A DNA stretch of 64,000 bases from Impatiens glandulifera (taxonomy: Eukaryota; Streptophyta; Magnoliopsida; Ericales; Balsaminaceae). Of the stretch, positions 45,294 to 55,793 are shown piece by piece; within the stretch, counting starts at the first letter, position 1; the number at the start of each line of letters is the position of its first letter. The position numbers and the translations under genes were made by a program. The notes under the pieces were generated by a model that ran no database searches, was not told the DNA's origin, and saw only the letters and a list, made by a program, of their open reading frames with translations. The stretch is from NCBI RefSeq assembly GCF_907164915.1, contig NC_061866.1:26119905-26183904 (forward strand), written 5' to 3'.

Positions 45294-47515
45294 TGTTGGG
45301 TCAAATTATTTTGACTAAGTGTTGAAATAATTTACCCACTGATATTTTGATGATGAAATAATTTATGAGTTTTGATACAGGTGTATTAAGACAACATGTT
45401 ATTAGACTTGGATCTAATGAGGGTCAGTAGACCGATTTTGATCTCCATTCGCATAAAATTAGACGTGAGTCTAATAGAATTAGACGTACAATCTAACTCA
45501 TCGGAGTTAGACGTGTAAGTCTAATAGATGTGTAAAGAATTAGACGGATGGTCTAATGAATACACGGAATTAGACTTGAGTCTAATAGAATTAGACGTAC
45601 AATCTAACTCATCGGAGTTAGACGTGTAAGTCTAATAGATGTGTAAAGAATTAGACGGATGGTCTAATGAATACACAGAATTAGACGCGAGTCTAATAGA
45701 ATTAGACGTACAGTCTAACTCATCGGAGTTAGACGTGTAAGTCTAATAGACGTAAAGAATTAGACGGGCAGTCTAATGAATACACGGAATTAGACATGAG
45801 TCTAATAGAATTAGACGTACAGTCTAACTCATTGGAGTTAGACGTGTGAGTCTAATAGACGTAAAGAATTAGACGGATAGTATAATGAATACGCGGAATT
45901 AGACGCAAGTCTAATAGAATTAGACCTACAAGTCTAACTCATCGAAGTTAGTTGTGTAAGTCTAATAGATGTAATAATTAGACGGGTTGTCTAATTAGTG
46001 AAATTTAGACGTGAGTCTAACTCCTTAAGATTAGTCTGAGGTAGAACCGGAATTAGACGGGGCAGTCTAACTCAGTGGTGTTAGACGTGCCGGTCTAATG
46101 GTTATTATAATTAGACAGGTTGTCTAATTAGTGAAAGTTAGACGTGAGTCTAACTCCTTCAGATTAGTCTGAGGTAGAACCGGAATTAGACGGGGTAGTC
46201 TAACTTAGTGGAGTTAGACGTGCCGGTCTAATGGTTATTATAATTAGACGGGTTGTCTAATTAGTGAAAGTTAGACGTGAGTCTAACTCCTTCAGATTAG
46301 TCTGAGGTAGAACCAGAATTAGACGTGGCAGTCTAACTCAGTGGAGTTAGACGTGCCAGTCTAATGGTTATTATAATTAGAAGGGTTGTCTAATTACTGA
46401 AAGTTAGACGTGAGTCTAACTCCTTCAGATTAGTCTGAGGTAGAACCGGAATTAAACGTGTAGTCTAACTCAGTGGAGTTAGACGTACCCGTCTAATGGT
46501 TATTGAAATTAGACGCGAGTCTAATTATATTAGACCAGGCGGTCTAATAGACGTTTTTCATTAGAAGGAGTTGACTTATTTCATTAGACAGATTTTCCCA
46601 AATCCGTCTAATTAAATACGTCTAATGCTCTGTTCAAGCAGTAGGCTTGAATCTAGCATTTTCTCCTACCCAGGTGCTATAGCTATACCCTACTTCTGCT
46701 CCACTTTCCTGTGAAGATTAGTACAACAGCTATATGCATCCAATCAAGGAATGCCACGTAAGAAAATTTTCCTCACATTACCCGTTTTGCAGGTACATCC
46801 CTGATGGAATATTCGGCGCACTACCAGTTCGGTACGGCCACGATCCTTGTGCTCAAAACCTGCTGTGTACAATGGAGGCTTTCCAATGGAAGAGCGCCAC
46901 GTATCATTCTTGAAGATTCGACTGTTAGCTCCTGCTCAGTATTTAATCAATCCTAAGAGAAACGGACGAAGCAGCGACTTCATTATCTTTCAAACCAATC
47001 TTACGAACAAGCATATAGATTGTGCAAAGAGAGACTACTCAATCACTTTGCTTACTGAAGTTATTTTATGAAGCTTCTTTCTTATTGTACTGTGTGTGAA
47101 TCGAGAGAGAGAGCTAGAATCAAAACACCATTATCTGAGTGATATTCATCATTTTCTTGTAATTGAACAGAAAGTGTTCTGTTCAATAGTGAGCTAAGTG
47201 TGTGTAAACTATATTTGATTCTCATCATATAGTGAATCCTTCTGGTGGTTGGAAGAAGGGGTGACGTAGGAGAGTTTCTCCGAACATCTATAAACAAACT
47301 GTTGTGTTCTTCATTTTCTGTCATCTTTTCATATTTCATCTTGTGCTTCAAACCCAAGTAAACAATTCCGCCTTGAATCTGTTTCAAGTGTTTACACAAG
47401 TTTGCGTAGAATAGAAAGAGATATTAATCCCTAACAGGATTTCTATCAAACCGTTTTTCATTAGCCTTCATCATTAGTCAGACCCCCGTCTCTATTGATA
47501 AAGTCGATCCTATCA
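45294..47515 (+). repeat. Element C1 5' LTR
   Basis: 2222 bp. Two repeat blocks (45460-45980 with a unit of about 110 bp, 46020-46490 with a unit of about 132 bp), then the promoter region and conserved block at 47258-47294. No clear TATAAA; CAGTATTTAATC near 46940 may serve. Confidence 0.93.
45460..46500 (+). repeat. Palindromic TTAGACG minisatellites in C1 5' LTR
   Basis: First block: units with ACTCATCGGAGTTAGACG spaced about 110 bp (45499, 45610, 45721, 45830). Second: units with GAGGTAGAACCGG spaced about 132 bp (46040, 46171, 46303, 46435). The 3' LTR has the same two blocks at 54000-54500 and 54540-54790 with fewer units. Confidence 0.88.
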
Positions 47516-47517
47516 AT

Positions 47518-47530
47518 AGGTATCAGAGCC
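47518..47530 (+). other. Primer binding site, element C1
   Basis: AGGTATCAGAGCC two bases after the LTR; the first base differs from the TGGTATCAGAGC of A and B. Confidence 0.8.
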
Positions 47531-47560
47531 TTGTTTCTATTCTCAAGCCTCTCCTGAAAT

Positions 47561-49351
47561 ATGTCGAACATACCCAAAAATGTCAGTGCTACACCCATTC
47601 CAACCTTCTCTCGCGAAAACTATATTGTTTGGAAGAAAAGGATTCGTGCTCATCTCTCATCTCTTCATGATGACATGTGGAGTGTTGTCACAAAAGGTCC
47701 TATCAAGATTGATAAGGAAAAGGTCGACTGGACTGCTGATGAAAAGAGGCAGAACAACCTCAACAACATGGCTCTTGATGTTTTGTACAGATCTCTCGAT
47801 GATAGTATCTTCAACTACATCATCGAATAAGACACTGCCAAAGAGGTCAGGGACAGACTCACTCAACTGTGTGAGGGAAACGAGCAAACCAAGGAAAACA
47901 AAATCATGGTTACCACTCAATAGTTCGACAGCTTCAAAATGCGTCCTGGTGAAACAATGAACGACTTCGACACCAGATTCAGCAAGATCGTCTCCTCTCT
48001 GTCCATCCTAGGCAAGACCTATAGCAACCGGGAGCTTGCTATCAAGGTCATGCGTGCTCTTCCAAGGGAATGGGACATAAAGACTATGGCGATGAGAGAA
48101 TCCAAAGATCTGAACAAGATCACTCTCTTTAATCTCTTCGCTGACCTCAAGGCCTACGAGTTCGAGCTGAACTGTAGGATGGAAGAAGATCAACCCTCGT
48201 CCGTTATTATTGCCAAGGCGTTGGTGACTGCTGAAGAGCAACCAACTGCTCCGGACGTGAAGATGACAGCTCAGCAGCTGAGCAGCGATGCCATGTCTCT
48301 CTTTGTGAAGAAGTTTGTCGACTTCATGAAGAAGAGCAACTCAAACTCTTCAAATTCTAATGATAATAGAAAATCTAAAGCTAATGTTACGTGTTTTAAC
48401 TGTGGTATTAAAGGTCATTATGCATCGGAATGCCGGAAGCCAAAGCGTGAAGATGCTAAGGAAGATGGAAAAGAGCTGAAGGCTCTTATGGCTGGAGACG
48501 AAAAGAGCAGAGGAAGCAGTCGTGGCTTGTACTTCTCATCCAGTGAAAGCGATGAAGAAGACGTGGCGTGCTTCATGGCCAGAGAAGATGAGGAAGGAAC
48601 TCAGGAAACTGAGGTATTTCATTTCTCCTCTAAAAGGTTTTCAAGGGAACAATTGGTAGTTGCACTAGATGAGATGGTTATCGAGTACAGAAAGCTAGCA
48701 GAATCTCTAAATGAAACTAAATCTTCATCAGATATAAATGAACCAAATCTGTCTAAAGAGGAAGAGTCACATGTTTTTAAAAAGAAAATTGAAGAGATCT
48801 CATCTGAAAATGAGATGCTCAAGGAACAAATTCAAACTCTTTCATCTGAAAACAAAAGGCTTAACTATGTTGTCTGTGCATGGACAAGGTCTGGTGATGC
48901 TGTCAGATATCAGATCAGCATGTTGAAACCTGCTGGATCTAGATCCGGATTGGGATTTGATAGCAATGATCCTAACCTATCCTGCAAAAATTCAAAGCCA
49001 AATGACAAACTTAAGCCAATAAGTTTTGTCAAAGGAAGTATGACTGACATTGAATCTGATCATATTCATGAAGAAGTTGCTTTTAAAAATGAAATAGTTT
49101 ATGTTCCACCAACTGTTAGCTGGCTTAAGAATAAGCTTGAAAAGGCTAATAAGTATGGTAACTTAAAACCTGACTCTAAGTCAAGGAGCTTTAAAAGAAA
49201 ACCTTCTTCAAAAGTCAAAGGATCAGTGGCTAGCAGGAAGTCATCTACTAAGTCAAAATCTTATGCATTAATCACAACACAAAATGGGAAATCCATCAGA
49301 ATAACTCAAATATGGATTTCTAAGGGACTAATTGATCGAGGACCCAATTGA
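47561..49351 (+). pseudogene. gag: Element C1 gag, two in-frame stops
   Basis: Single frame from ATG 47561 to 49351 with a TAA at 47828 and a TAG at 47921. Capsid-like region first (FSRENYIVWKKRI, TKGPIKIDKE), then CFNCGIKGHYASEC zinc knuckle near 48391, an acidic stretch (SSSESDEEDVACFMA), coiled-coil text (SSENEMLKEQIQTLSSENKR) near 48800, and a basic tail ending ISKGLIDRGPN. The 470-codon part after the second stop is open from 47939. Without pol, this was the only structural protein the element could supply. Confidence 0.92.
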
Positions 49352-49390
49352 GTATGGGTACCAAGATTTGTAAATAGTTTATTTTGTAGG
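49349..49390 (+). promoter_or_regulatory. gag border motif retained without pol
   Basis: Gag TGA, GTATGGGTACCAAG, TTGTAAATAG and TTTATTTTGTAG|G. The motif is still present although the pol gene that follows it in other elements is gone. Confidence 0.5.
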
Positions 49391-50200
49391 TGATGCAGGA
49401 GGATAGAAGGAAGGAAGTTAGAAGAGTACTCATCTAAGTACACAGCTTGGAAGATCAACAATGGCACTTGCCATTCTGGAAGATTAATTGTTTTTTATTT
49501 GTTAAAAATATTTTTGGTCTTTAGACCACAAAAATTGTTTATACAACTCTAATGTCCATATTCATTTTTTTGAGAAGAAAAATTTCTTTGGAATTAAAGA
49601 TATTCTCTAGACGAATATCCTTAATCGGTCTAATTAGACAAGGTTGTCTAAAAGAAAAAGTATGTACTTAGACGTATTTTTACTCACAATCCATACATCT
49701 AAGTCTATATGTTGAGATTCTATATCCACGCAATTATACGGACATGTCTAATAGACGTTAGACGTTTTTACGTCTTGAGCAAAAGGATGCTCACGTCTAA
49801 TAAACACAAGTCTAACACGTGTTGTTTATGCGGAATTAGACGGACACGTTTAATAAACATTAGACGGATTTGTTATAAACACGGAATTAGACGTATGCGT
49901 CTAATACACTCATCCGTCTAATAGACGCTGTGTTTTTTGTGAAGTAAGGAAAACGTCTAACTATGTGTCGATTAGACTGATCAGGGACAGCTATCTCACG
50001 CTGAGAGCTATCTGTTTTTCCCGCTCAAAATATCGAACAGTCATCTCTTAATAACATGAAGACACGTGTCTATCAAGTTTAGAGAAAATGACTAATATAC
50101 CCTTATTTTTAATGATTACTTCTTGAAAAAGGACGTCTAACATTTATTAATGGGCCATACCCCTAGAGTAGACGGTTATTCAGTATTTCCATCTTTCATC
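49391..50200 (+). other. C1 region where pol is missing; spacer before accessory gene
   Basis: No ORF and no recognisable pol. T-rich at 49480-49600, then scattered ATTAGACGG and CGTCTAA words (49620-50000), as in the C2 spacer. Confidence 0.7.
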
Positions 50201-50209
50201 TATATAAGG
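50201..50209 (+). promoter_or_regulatory. TATA box of C1 accessory gene
   Basis: TATATAAGG, 127 bp before the ATG at 50328, followed by a T/C/A-rich leader (CTTTCAATCTCTCG). Confidence 0.6.
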
Positions 50210-50327
50210 ACATTCCTGCATTATTTTGAAAACTTTCAATCTCTCGAAATTTCTAAGAACCCTAGTTTTCTTGCATTTATCTCACTAAAATTCTCTAAAA
50301 TATCGTATCGATTCACATTCTCTCAAA

Positions 50328-53309
50328 ATGGTGAAGAAAATCACGCTCGGTCACTGTACTTTGCAGGTGGACTTTCCATCGGTGTACTCCTTTGATCAGC
50401 TAAAGGTGGTGAAGATGTTCCAAACCCTAGAATATTCTGGGTTGAGGAAGTATCTGGGCGGACCGTTCATCTTCTATGAAAATGAAGTTCGCGAGTTCTT
50501 CAAAACAGCAGTTATGGTGGATGATTCCATCGTAGAAACCGTTAACGGAAAGGAGATCTCTTTTGATGAAGCGGTGTATGCGGAGTTCTTTGAACTTCCA
50601 ACGGAGGGTCATCTGTTCGACCTGGTGCTCTCTTCTGAAATCATGGAGGAAATGAAGACTTCCTTCTCTGCTGACGGTTCTATGATCCATGTAAATGGAT
50701 ATAAGAATGTATTCAAACCCCACTTTATTCTCCTAAACGACGTGGTGGCAAAGGCCCTGCAAGGGAAGGTCGACTCTTTCAATCTCTATAGTCAAGACCA
50801 TTTTGACTATATGTGCGCCATTTCTAAAGGGATCCAAGTGAACTGGGGTCATACCCTGTTTCAGAATCTGTGTTACTCCATCAGCCAGACGAACAAGGAG
50901 AGTATCACCTATGCGGCTCAACTAAGCCACCTGTTGAAGTTTTTGGGGGTTCTTGTTGGTGAACCGGCGCAGATTAACTCTGCAAGATTTTTTACTGCCT
51001 CTACGGTGGTCAGCACTTTAATGAGGGTGAAGAGCAACCTAGAGTCTGCATCTGAAGCCTCTAGTTTCCAGACTAGCGGAAGGCCCTCCACCCGATCAAA
51101 GCCTTTTGCCTCTATCATGTCAACAGGGGCAAAGAGAACCAGAACTGTGAATGGATCAGAGGCCAGTTCCTCCAACATGAAAAGTCCAAGTCGGAAGGAC
51201 ACGGAATCTGTCGATTCAAGGGTGAAGCAAGGTCCAGGCATACTTGTTGCAACCCCAATGACATCATTATCTACTCCCTCAACCTTCTTGACGAAACCTT
51301 CGAGGTCTTGTGCCTCAAAGGAGAAGAAGACAAAGGCGCCCCGCGCGTTAAAATCCACTATGGTAACGTCTTCTAAGTCTTTGGCTGTTGTGCCAAAATT
51401 TGTTGTTCCTGAAGTGGAACAAGCTGAATATGTTTTCTCTCCCCTAAGAGAATCTACTGAAGGGCCTGTTGTTGAGTCAGCCGGTCCAAATGTTGAATCT
51501 ACTAACAGGGCGGAGTCCCCTGTTAATCAATCTGATCAGGTAGCCGTCGGTGCTACAGAGTCGTCTATACCAGAACAAGGTGTTGTTTCTACCCTTGTTG
51601 CTGATGAACCCATCATTCCTGCTTCCAAGGATTCCTTGGTGGTTGGAAAGATCGTTTGTAGAGAGCTTCCTGCTGAGTTTTGTTTGAAACCCCAATCGGC
51701 CTTCGAACTGTTGTGGGCCAGGAAAGGGACAAGAGGTATTGTGATTGGTGAACCAAGACCAGCTCCAAAACCTGTAGAGGTTGTTGGAAAGGGGAAGTCC
51801 ATTGCATTTCAGGCTCCTGAGAAGGTATCTGAAGCAAGAGGTATTGTTGATCTCATTCTGGATCAAGTAAAAGTTCTCTCCACTGAAAAATTAGAAATCT
51901 ATGATTCCTGGCGTACTGAGAGGCTATCATCTAAGTACAACGACTCTCTGTCCAATGCTGCCATATCAAAAGAATGGAAGAAGAGAGTAGCAAATGAGAA
52001 GAAAGTTCTGAAGTGGGCAAGAACTTCATATGTGGGTGAAGCGTTGAACAAAAGAGAACTGGTGGAAGCTTGCATTCTTGGAAAAGCCCTGTTTCCAATT
52101 TATGAAGCCAGGAAAGCAAACTTCAACCCTGACGCAAAAGGAGCTGATGTTGAGGTCAAAGTGCTGAAGAAGTTGAATGATATCATGGAAAGCTATGTTT
52201 CTGTTGCTTCTAGATACATTCATGGCGCCAATTGTTCTGGCGCAGAACCGCTCAACGAAGAAGAGGCAATGGAAATCCCAAACGCTGATAAATCAGATGT
52301 TGCTCTCCTGATCGAATTCGGGAATATTTCTTCCGAAGAGAGACGCATTCAAGATCATCCTGTTCAAGAGATTCCTAATGAAGATGAAGAAATGGTGAAT
52401 GTTCAAGAGCCTAAACAAGATCTTGAGACAAATGTTGAAGAAGTAATCTTGGAAGGTGTAGCTGAGGAGGCTTCGAAAGCTCCTATTGAAGAAGATGTGC
52501 TTATAACCCCTGTTGCGAGAACAGAGGGTGCTCAAGAGAAACTGGCCGAGGTAACTCAGCTAGAGACTGCAAGAACTGAGGGGGAACCCTCTAAAGAAAA
52601 AAGTGATGAAGAAGAAAGTTCCTCGTCTGAGGAGGAACAGGATGAGCAACCTAAGTTTGTTAAGACCTACTTATTTCCCGATGGTGTTGTGGGAAGTTTT
52701 CACGAAAACATAACCACTCCCCGTCACTATTCTGGAAGTTTGCTCGAAAGATTTGAAAGGGCACAAAGAGAAGTTGACGATGAAGAGGCACAAGAGAAAG
52801 AGGCTAAGGATGATGAAGTTAATCGGCCTAAGCAATCCTTGCATGTTCATACAAACTTTGAGCCTATCCAAAGTTTGGCTGCAGAATCTGAAGAAGTGTC
52901 TTCTCACGAAGGTCCGTCCGCTGGAGGAAATAAATTGTTAAGATCTATGAAGTCTATGCTTTCCTCAATACAGAAGACTATGTGTCAGTCAATGATCTTC
53001 AGGGAAGAGGAAAGAGCGAATTTCAGCAACATGTTCAATATCTTAACTGAGCTGGATAAGACCCTGAAGATGAATACTTATGAGACCCATGTCTCGAATG
53101 TAAAGTTTTTAAAATTTCAACAGAAAAGCTTCAACCACCAAACTGAACTATTTGACATTGAGAGGCACATCAATGACGAACGCCACAAGGAAACCTTGGA
53201 TGAACTCAGTCTGGTGAAGAATCAGCTGGTAGAAATGCAAGGGTGCATGAACGACAAGCTTTTGCTGAGAACCTTTCCAGGAAGTTTCAAGCTAAGGAAG
53301 ATGCTTTAG
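50328..53309 (+). CDS. C1 accessory protein, 993 residues, intact
   Basis: The longest open frame in the window. Start ATG 50328 suits the upstream leader and puts the domain at the N-terminus: LQVDF 12-16, SGL 37-39, EFF 56-58, TVNGKEI 71-77, LPTEG 90-94, VNWG 171-174, QLS 198-200, LGV 206-208. Residues 230-470 are Ser/Pro/Lys-rich and likely disordered. About 480-660 is helical text. About 660-860 is highly acidic (EEESSSSEEEQDEQ). About 880-980 looks like coiled coil. No signal peptide, membrane segment or known catalytic motif, so not an envelope. Paralogues lie in elements A, B and C2. The last 20 or so residues look out of frame; the true tail may be the RGG-rich frame at 53243-53731. 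Function unknown; I would guess a cofactor of RNA, particle or chromatin binding. Confidence 0.8.
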   Translation: MVKKITLGHCTLQVDFPSVYSFDQLKVVKMFQTLEYSGLRKYLGGPFIFYENEVREFFKTAVMVDDSIVETVNGKEISFDEAVYAEFFELPTEGHLFDLVLSSEIMEEMKTSFSADGSMIHVNGYKNVFKPHFILLNDVVAKALQGKVDSFNLYSQDHFDYMCAISKGIQVNWGHTLFQNLCYSISQTNKESITYAAQLSHLLKFLGVLVGEPAQINSARFFTASTVVSTLMRVKSNLESASEASSFQTSGRPSTRSKPFASIMSTGAKRTRTVNGSEASSSNMKSPSRKDTESVDSRVKQGPGILVATPMTSLSTPSTFLTKPSRSCASKEKKTKAPRALKSTMVTSSKSLAVVPKFVVPEVEQAEYVFSPLRESTEGPVVESAGPNVESTNRAESPVNQSDQVAVGATESSIPEQGVVSTLVADEPIIPASKDSLVVGKIVCRELPAEFCLKPQSAFELLWARKGTRGIVIGEPRPAPKPVEVVGKGKSIAFQAPEKVSEARGIVDLILDQVKVLSTEKLEIYDSWRTERLSSKYNDSLSNAAISKEWKKRVANEKKVLKWARTSYVGEALNKRELVEACILGKALFPIYEARKANFNPDAKGADVEVKVLKKLNDIMESYVSVASRYIHGANCSGAEPLNEEEAMEIPNADKSDVALLIEFGNISSEERRIQDHPVQEIPNEDEEMVNVQEPKQDLETNVEEVILEGVAEEASKAPIEEDVLITPVARTEGAQEKLAEVTQLETARTEGEPSKEKSDEEESSSSEEEQDEQPKFVKTYLFPDGVVGSFHENITTPRHYSGSLLERFERAQREVDDEEAQEKEAKDDEVNRPKQSLHVHTNFEPIQSLAAESEEVSSHEGPSAGGNKLLRSMKSMLSSIQKTMCQSMIFREEERANFSNMFNILTELDKTLKMNTYETHVSNVKFLKFQQKSFNHQTELFDIERHINDERHKETLDELSLVKNQLVEMQGCMNDKLLLRTFPGSFKLRKML

Positions 53310-53731
53310 GTAATTCTGAAGGTGCCCATCCTCGACCAAATCAAGGTGAGTCAAGCAGGAGGAATGATGGTGTGTCAACCAAGACCAGATCCAGGCGGGC
53401 CCCAATTTCTGATGACAATCCTAGGCCAACCAAGAGAGGTGGTGGTCGAAGTGGTTCTGAGCGTGGTGGTAGAAGTGGTGGCGGCCGAGGTAGGCTGTCC
53501 AATGTTGATCAAGGTGGACGTGGCAGTGTTGCTGAACGTGGAGGAAGATCGAATTTAGGAGGTCGTGGTGGTCACGGCTATCCTCATTTCATGAACATGC
53601 TTCCCAGGCAAGAAATGAGTCCAACCGATCCTCGAGTAAAAAGGGAAAAACAATTATCTCTCTTTTTTTTACTCTGCTTAACTTTATTGAACATGGTTTT
53701 TGATAAGTTTTTCGAATGCTGGTTCTTTTGA
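53243..53731 (+). CDS. RGG-rich tail of the C1 accessory protein, other frame
   Basis: Overlaps the end of the preceding ORF in a different frame. It begins with charged helical text (RQAFAENLSRKFQAKEDAL) that continues the coiled coil better than the in-frame end does. It then has many Gly-Arg words (GGGRSGSERGG, SGGGRGR, GGRGGHGY) between 53430 and 53580, an RGG box of the kind that binds RNA. The likely history is one indel near 53240-53300 that cut the tail off. The last 35 residues run towards the polypurine tract and are T-rich, so probably not all coding in the ancestor. Confidence 0.6.
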   Translation: MHERQAFAENLSRKFQAKEDALGNSEGAHPRPNQGESSRRNDGVSTKTRSRRAPISDDNPRPTKRGGGRSGSERGGRSGGGRGRLSNVDQGGRGSVAERGGRSNLGGRGGHGYPHFMNMLPRQEMSPTDPRVKREKQLSLFFLLCLTLLNMVFDKFFECWFF

Positions 53732-53820
53732 ATGATTGGTGTAAGTGAACAAGTTGTTTGTTTATTTATTGGATGAATGCATGTCTTGCTATATGTATGC
53801 AGGTTTGCAATTTCTTCATT

Positions 53821-53834
53821 AAAAAGGTGGAAAT
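53821..53834 (+). other. Polypurine tract, element C1
   Basis: AAAAAGGTGGAAAT directly before the 3' LTR. Only one tract is obvious here, unlike elements A and B. Confidence 0.85.
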
Positions 53835-55788
53835 TGTTGGGTCAAATTATTTTGACTAAGTGTTATAATAATTTACCCACTGATATTTTGATGATGAAAT
53901 AATTTTTGAGTTTTGATACAGGTGTATTAAGACAACATGTTATTAGACTTGGATCTAATGAGGGTCATTAGACCGATTTTGATCTTCATTCGCATGAAAT
54001 TAGACGCAAGTCTAATGGAATTAGACGTGAGTTTAATAGAATTAGACGTACAATCTAACTCATCGGAGTTAGACGTGTAAGTCTAATAGATGTGTAAAGA
54101 ATTAGACGGATGGTCTAATGAATACATGGAATTAGACGTGAGTCTAATAGAATTAGACGTACAATCTAACTCATCGGAGTTAGACGTGTAAGTCTAATAG
54201 ATTTGTAAAGAATTAGACGGATGGTCTAATGAATACACGGAATTAGACGTCAGTCTAATAGAATTAGACGTATAGTCTAACTCATCGGAGTTAGACGTGT
54301 AAGTCTAATAGACGTAAAGAATTAGACGGACAGTCTAATGAATACACAGAATTAGACGTGAGTCTAATAGAGTTAGACGTGTAAGTCTAATAGACGTAAA
54401 GAATTAGACGGGTAGTCTAATGAATACGCGGAATTAGACGCAAGTCTAATAGAATTAGACCTACAAGTATAACTCATCGGAGTTAGACATGTAAGTCTAA
54501 TAGATGTAATAATTAGACGGGTTGTCTAATTAGTGAAAGTTAGACGTGAGTCTAACTCCTTTAGATTTGTCTGAGGTAGAACCGGAATTAGACGGGGCAG
54601 TCTAACTCAGTGGAGTTAGACGTGCCGGTCTAATGGTTATTATAATTAGACGTGTTGTCTAATTAGTAAAAGTTAGACGTGAGTCTAACTCCTTCAGATT
54701 AGTCTGAGGTAGAATCGGAATTAGACGTGTAGTCTTACTCAATGGAGTTAGACGCACCCGTCTAATGGTTATTGAAATTAGACGCGAGTTTAATTATATT
54801 AGACCAGGCGGTCTAATAGACGTTTTTCATTAGAAGGAGTTGACTTATTTCATTAGACTGATTTTCCCAAATCCGTCTAACTGAAATACGTCTAATGCTC
54901 TGTTCAAGCAGTACGCTTGAATCTAGCATTTCTCCTACCCACGTGCTATAGCTATACCCTACTTCTGCTTCACTTTCCTGTGAAGATTAGTACAACAGCT
55001 ATATGCATCCATTCAAGGAATGCCACGTAATAGAATTTTCCTCACTTTACTCGTTTTGCAGGTACATCCCTGATGGAATATTCGGCGCACTACCATTTCA
55101 GTACGGCCACGATCCTTGTGCTCAGAACCTGCTGTGTACAATGGAGGCTTTCCAATGGAAGAGCGCCACGTATCATTCTTGAAGATTCGACCGTTAGCTC
55201 CTGCTCAGTATTTAATCAATCCTAAGAGCAACGGACGAAGCAGCAACTTCATTATCTTTCAAACCAATCTTACGAACAAGCATTATGATTGTGCAGAGAG
55301 AGACTACTCAATCACTTTGCTTACTGAAGTTATTTTGTGAAGCTTCTTTCTGATTGTACTATGTGTTAATCGAGAGAGAGAGAGCTAGAATCAAAACACC
55401 ATTATCTGAGTGATATTCTTCATTTTCTTGTAATTGAACAGAAAGTGTTCTGTTCAATAATGATCTAAGTGTGTTTGTAAACTATATTTGATTCTCATCA
55501 TATAGTGAATCCTTCCGGTGGTTGGAAGAAGGGGTGACGTAGGAGAGTTTCTTCGAACATCCATAAACAAACTGCTATATTCTTCATTTTCTGTCATCTT
55601 TTCATATTTTATCTTGTGCTTCAAACCCAAGTAAACAATTCCGCCTTGAATCTGTTTCAAGTGTTTACACAAGTTTGCGTAGAATAGAAAGAGATATTAA
55701 TCCCTAACAGGATTTCTATTAAACCGTTTTTCATTAGCCTTCATCATTAGCTAGATCCCCGTCTCTATTGATAAAGCCGATCCTATCA
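53835..55788 (+). repeat. Element C1 3' LTR
   Basis: 1954 bp, 268 bp shorter than the 5' LTR because repeat units are missing; otherwise very similar. Conserved block at 55531-55567. Confidence 0.93.
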
Positions 55789-55793
55789 ATTTA

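Larger units (their letters stand above)
45289..55793 (+). mobile_element. Element C1: Sirevirus-like element with gag and accessory gene but no pol
   Basis: Perfect target duplications ATTTA at 45289-45293 and 55789-55793. LTRs at 45294-47515 (2222 bp) and 53835-55788 (1954 bp), both TGTTGGGTC to GATCCTATCA; the length difference lies in the tandem repeats. Order: primer site, gag (two stops), accessory ORF of 993 codons, RGG-rich ORF, polypurine tract. No protease, integrase, reverse transcriptase or RNase H sequence is found between 49352 and 50200. It is a non-autonomous form that must have moved with another element's enzymes. Confidence 0.93.

Noticed and set aside
50427..52907. Many - strand ORFs over the C1 accessory gene
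   Set aside because: Antisense shadows of a long conserved + strand ORF.
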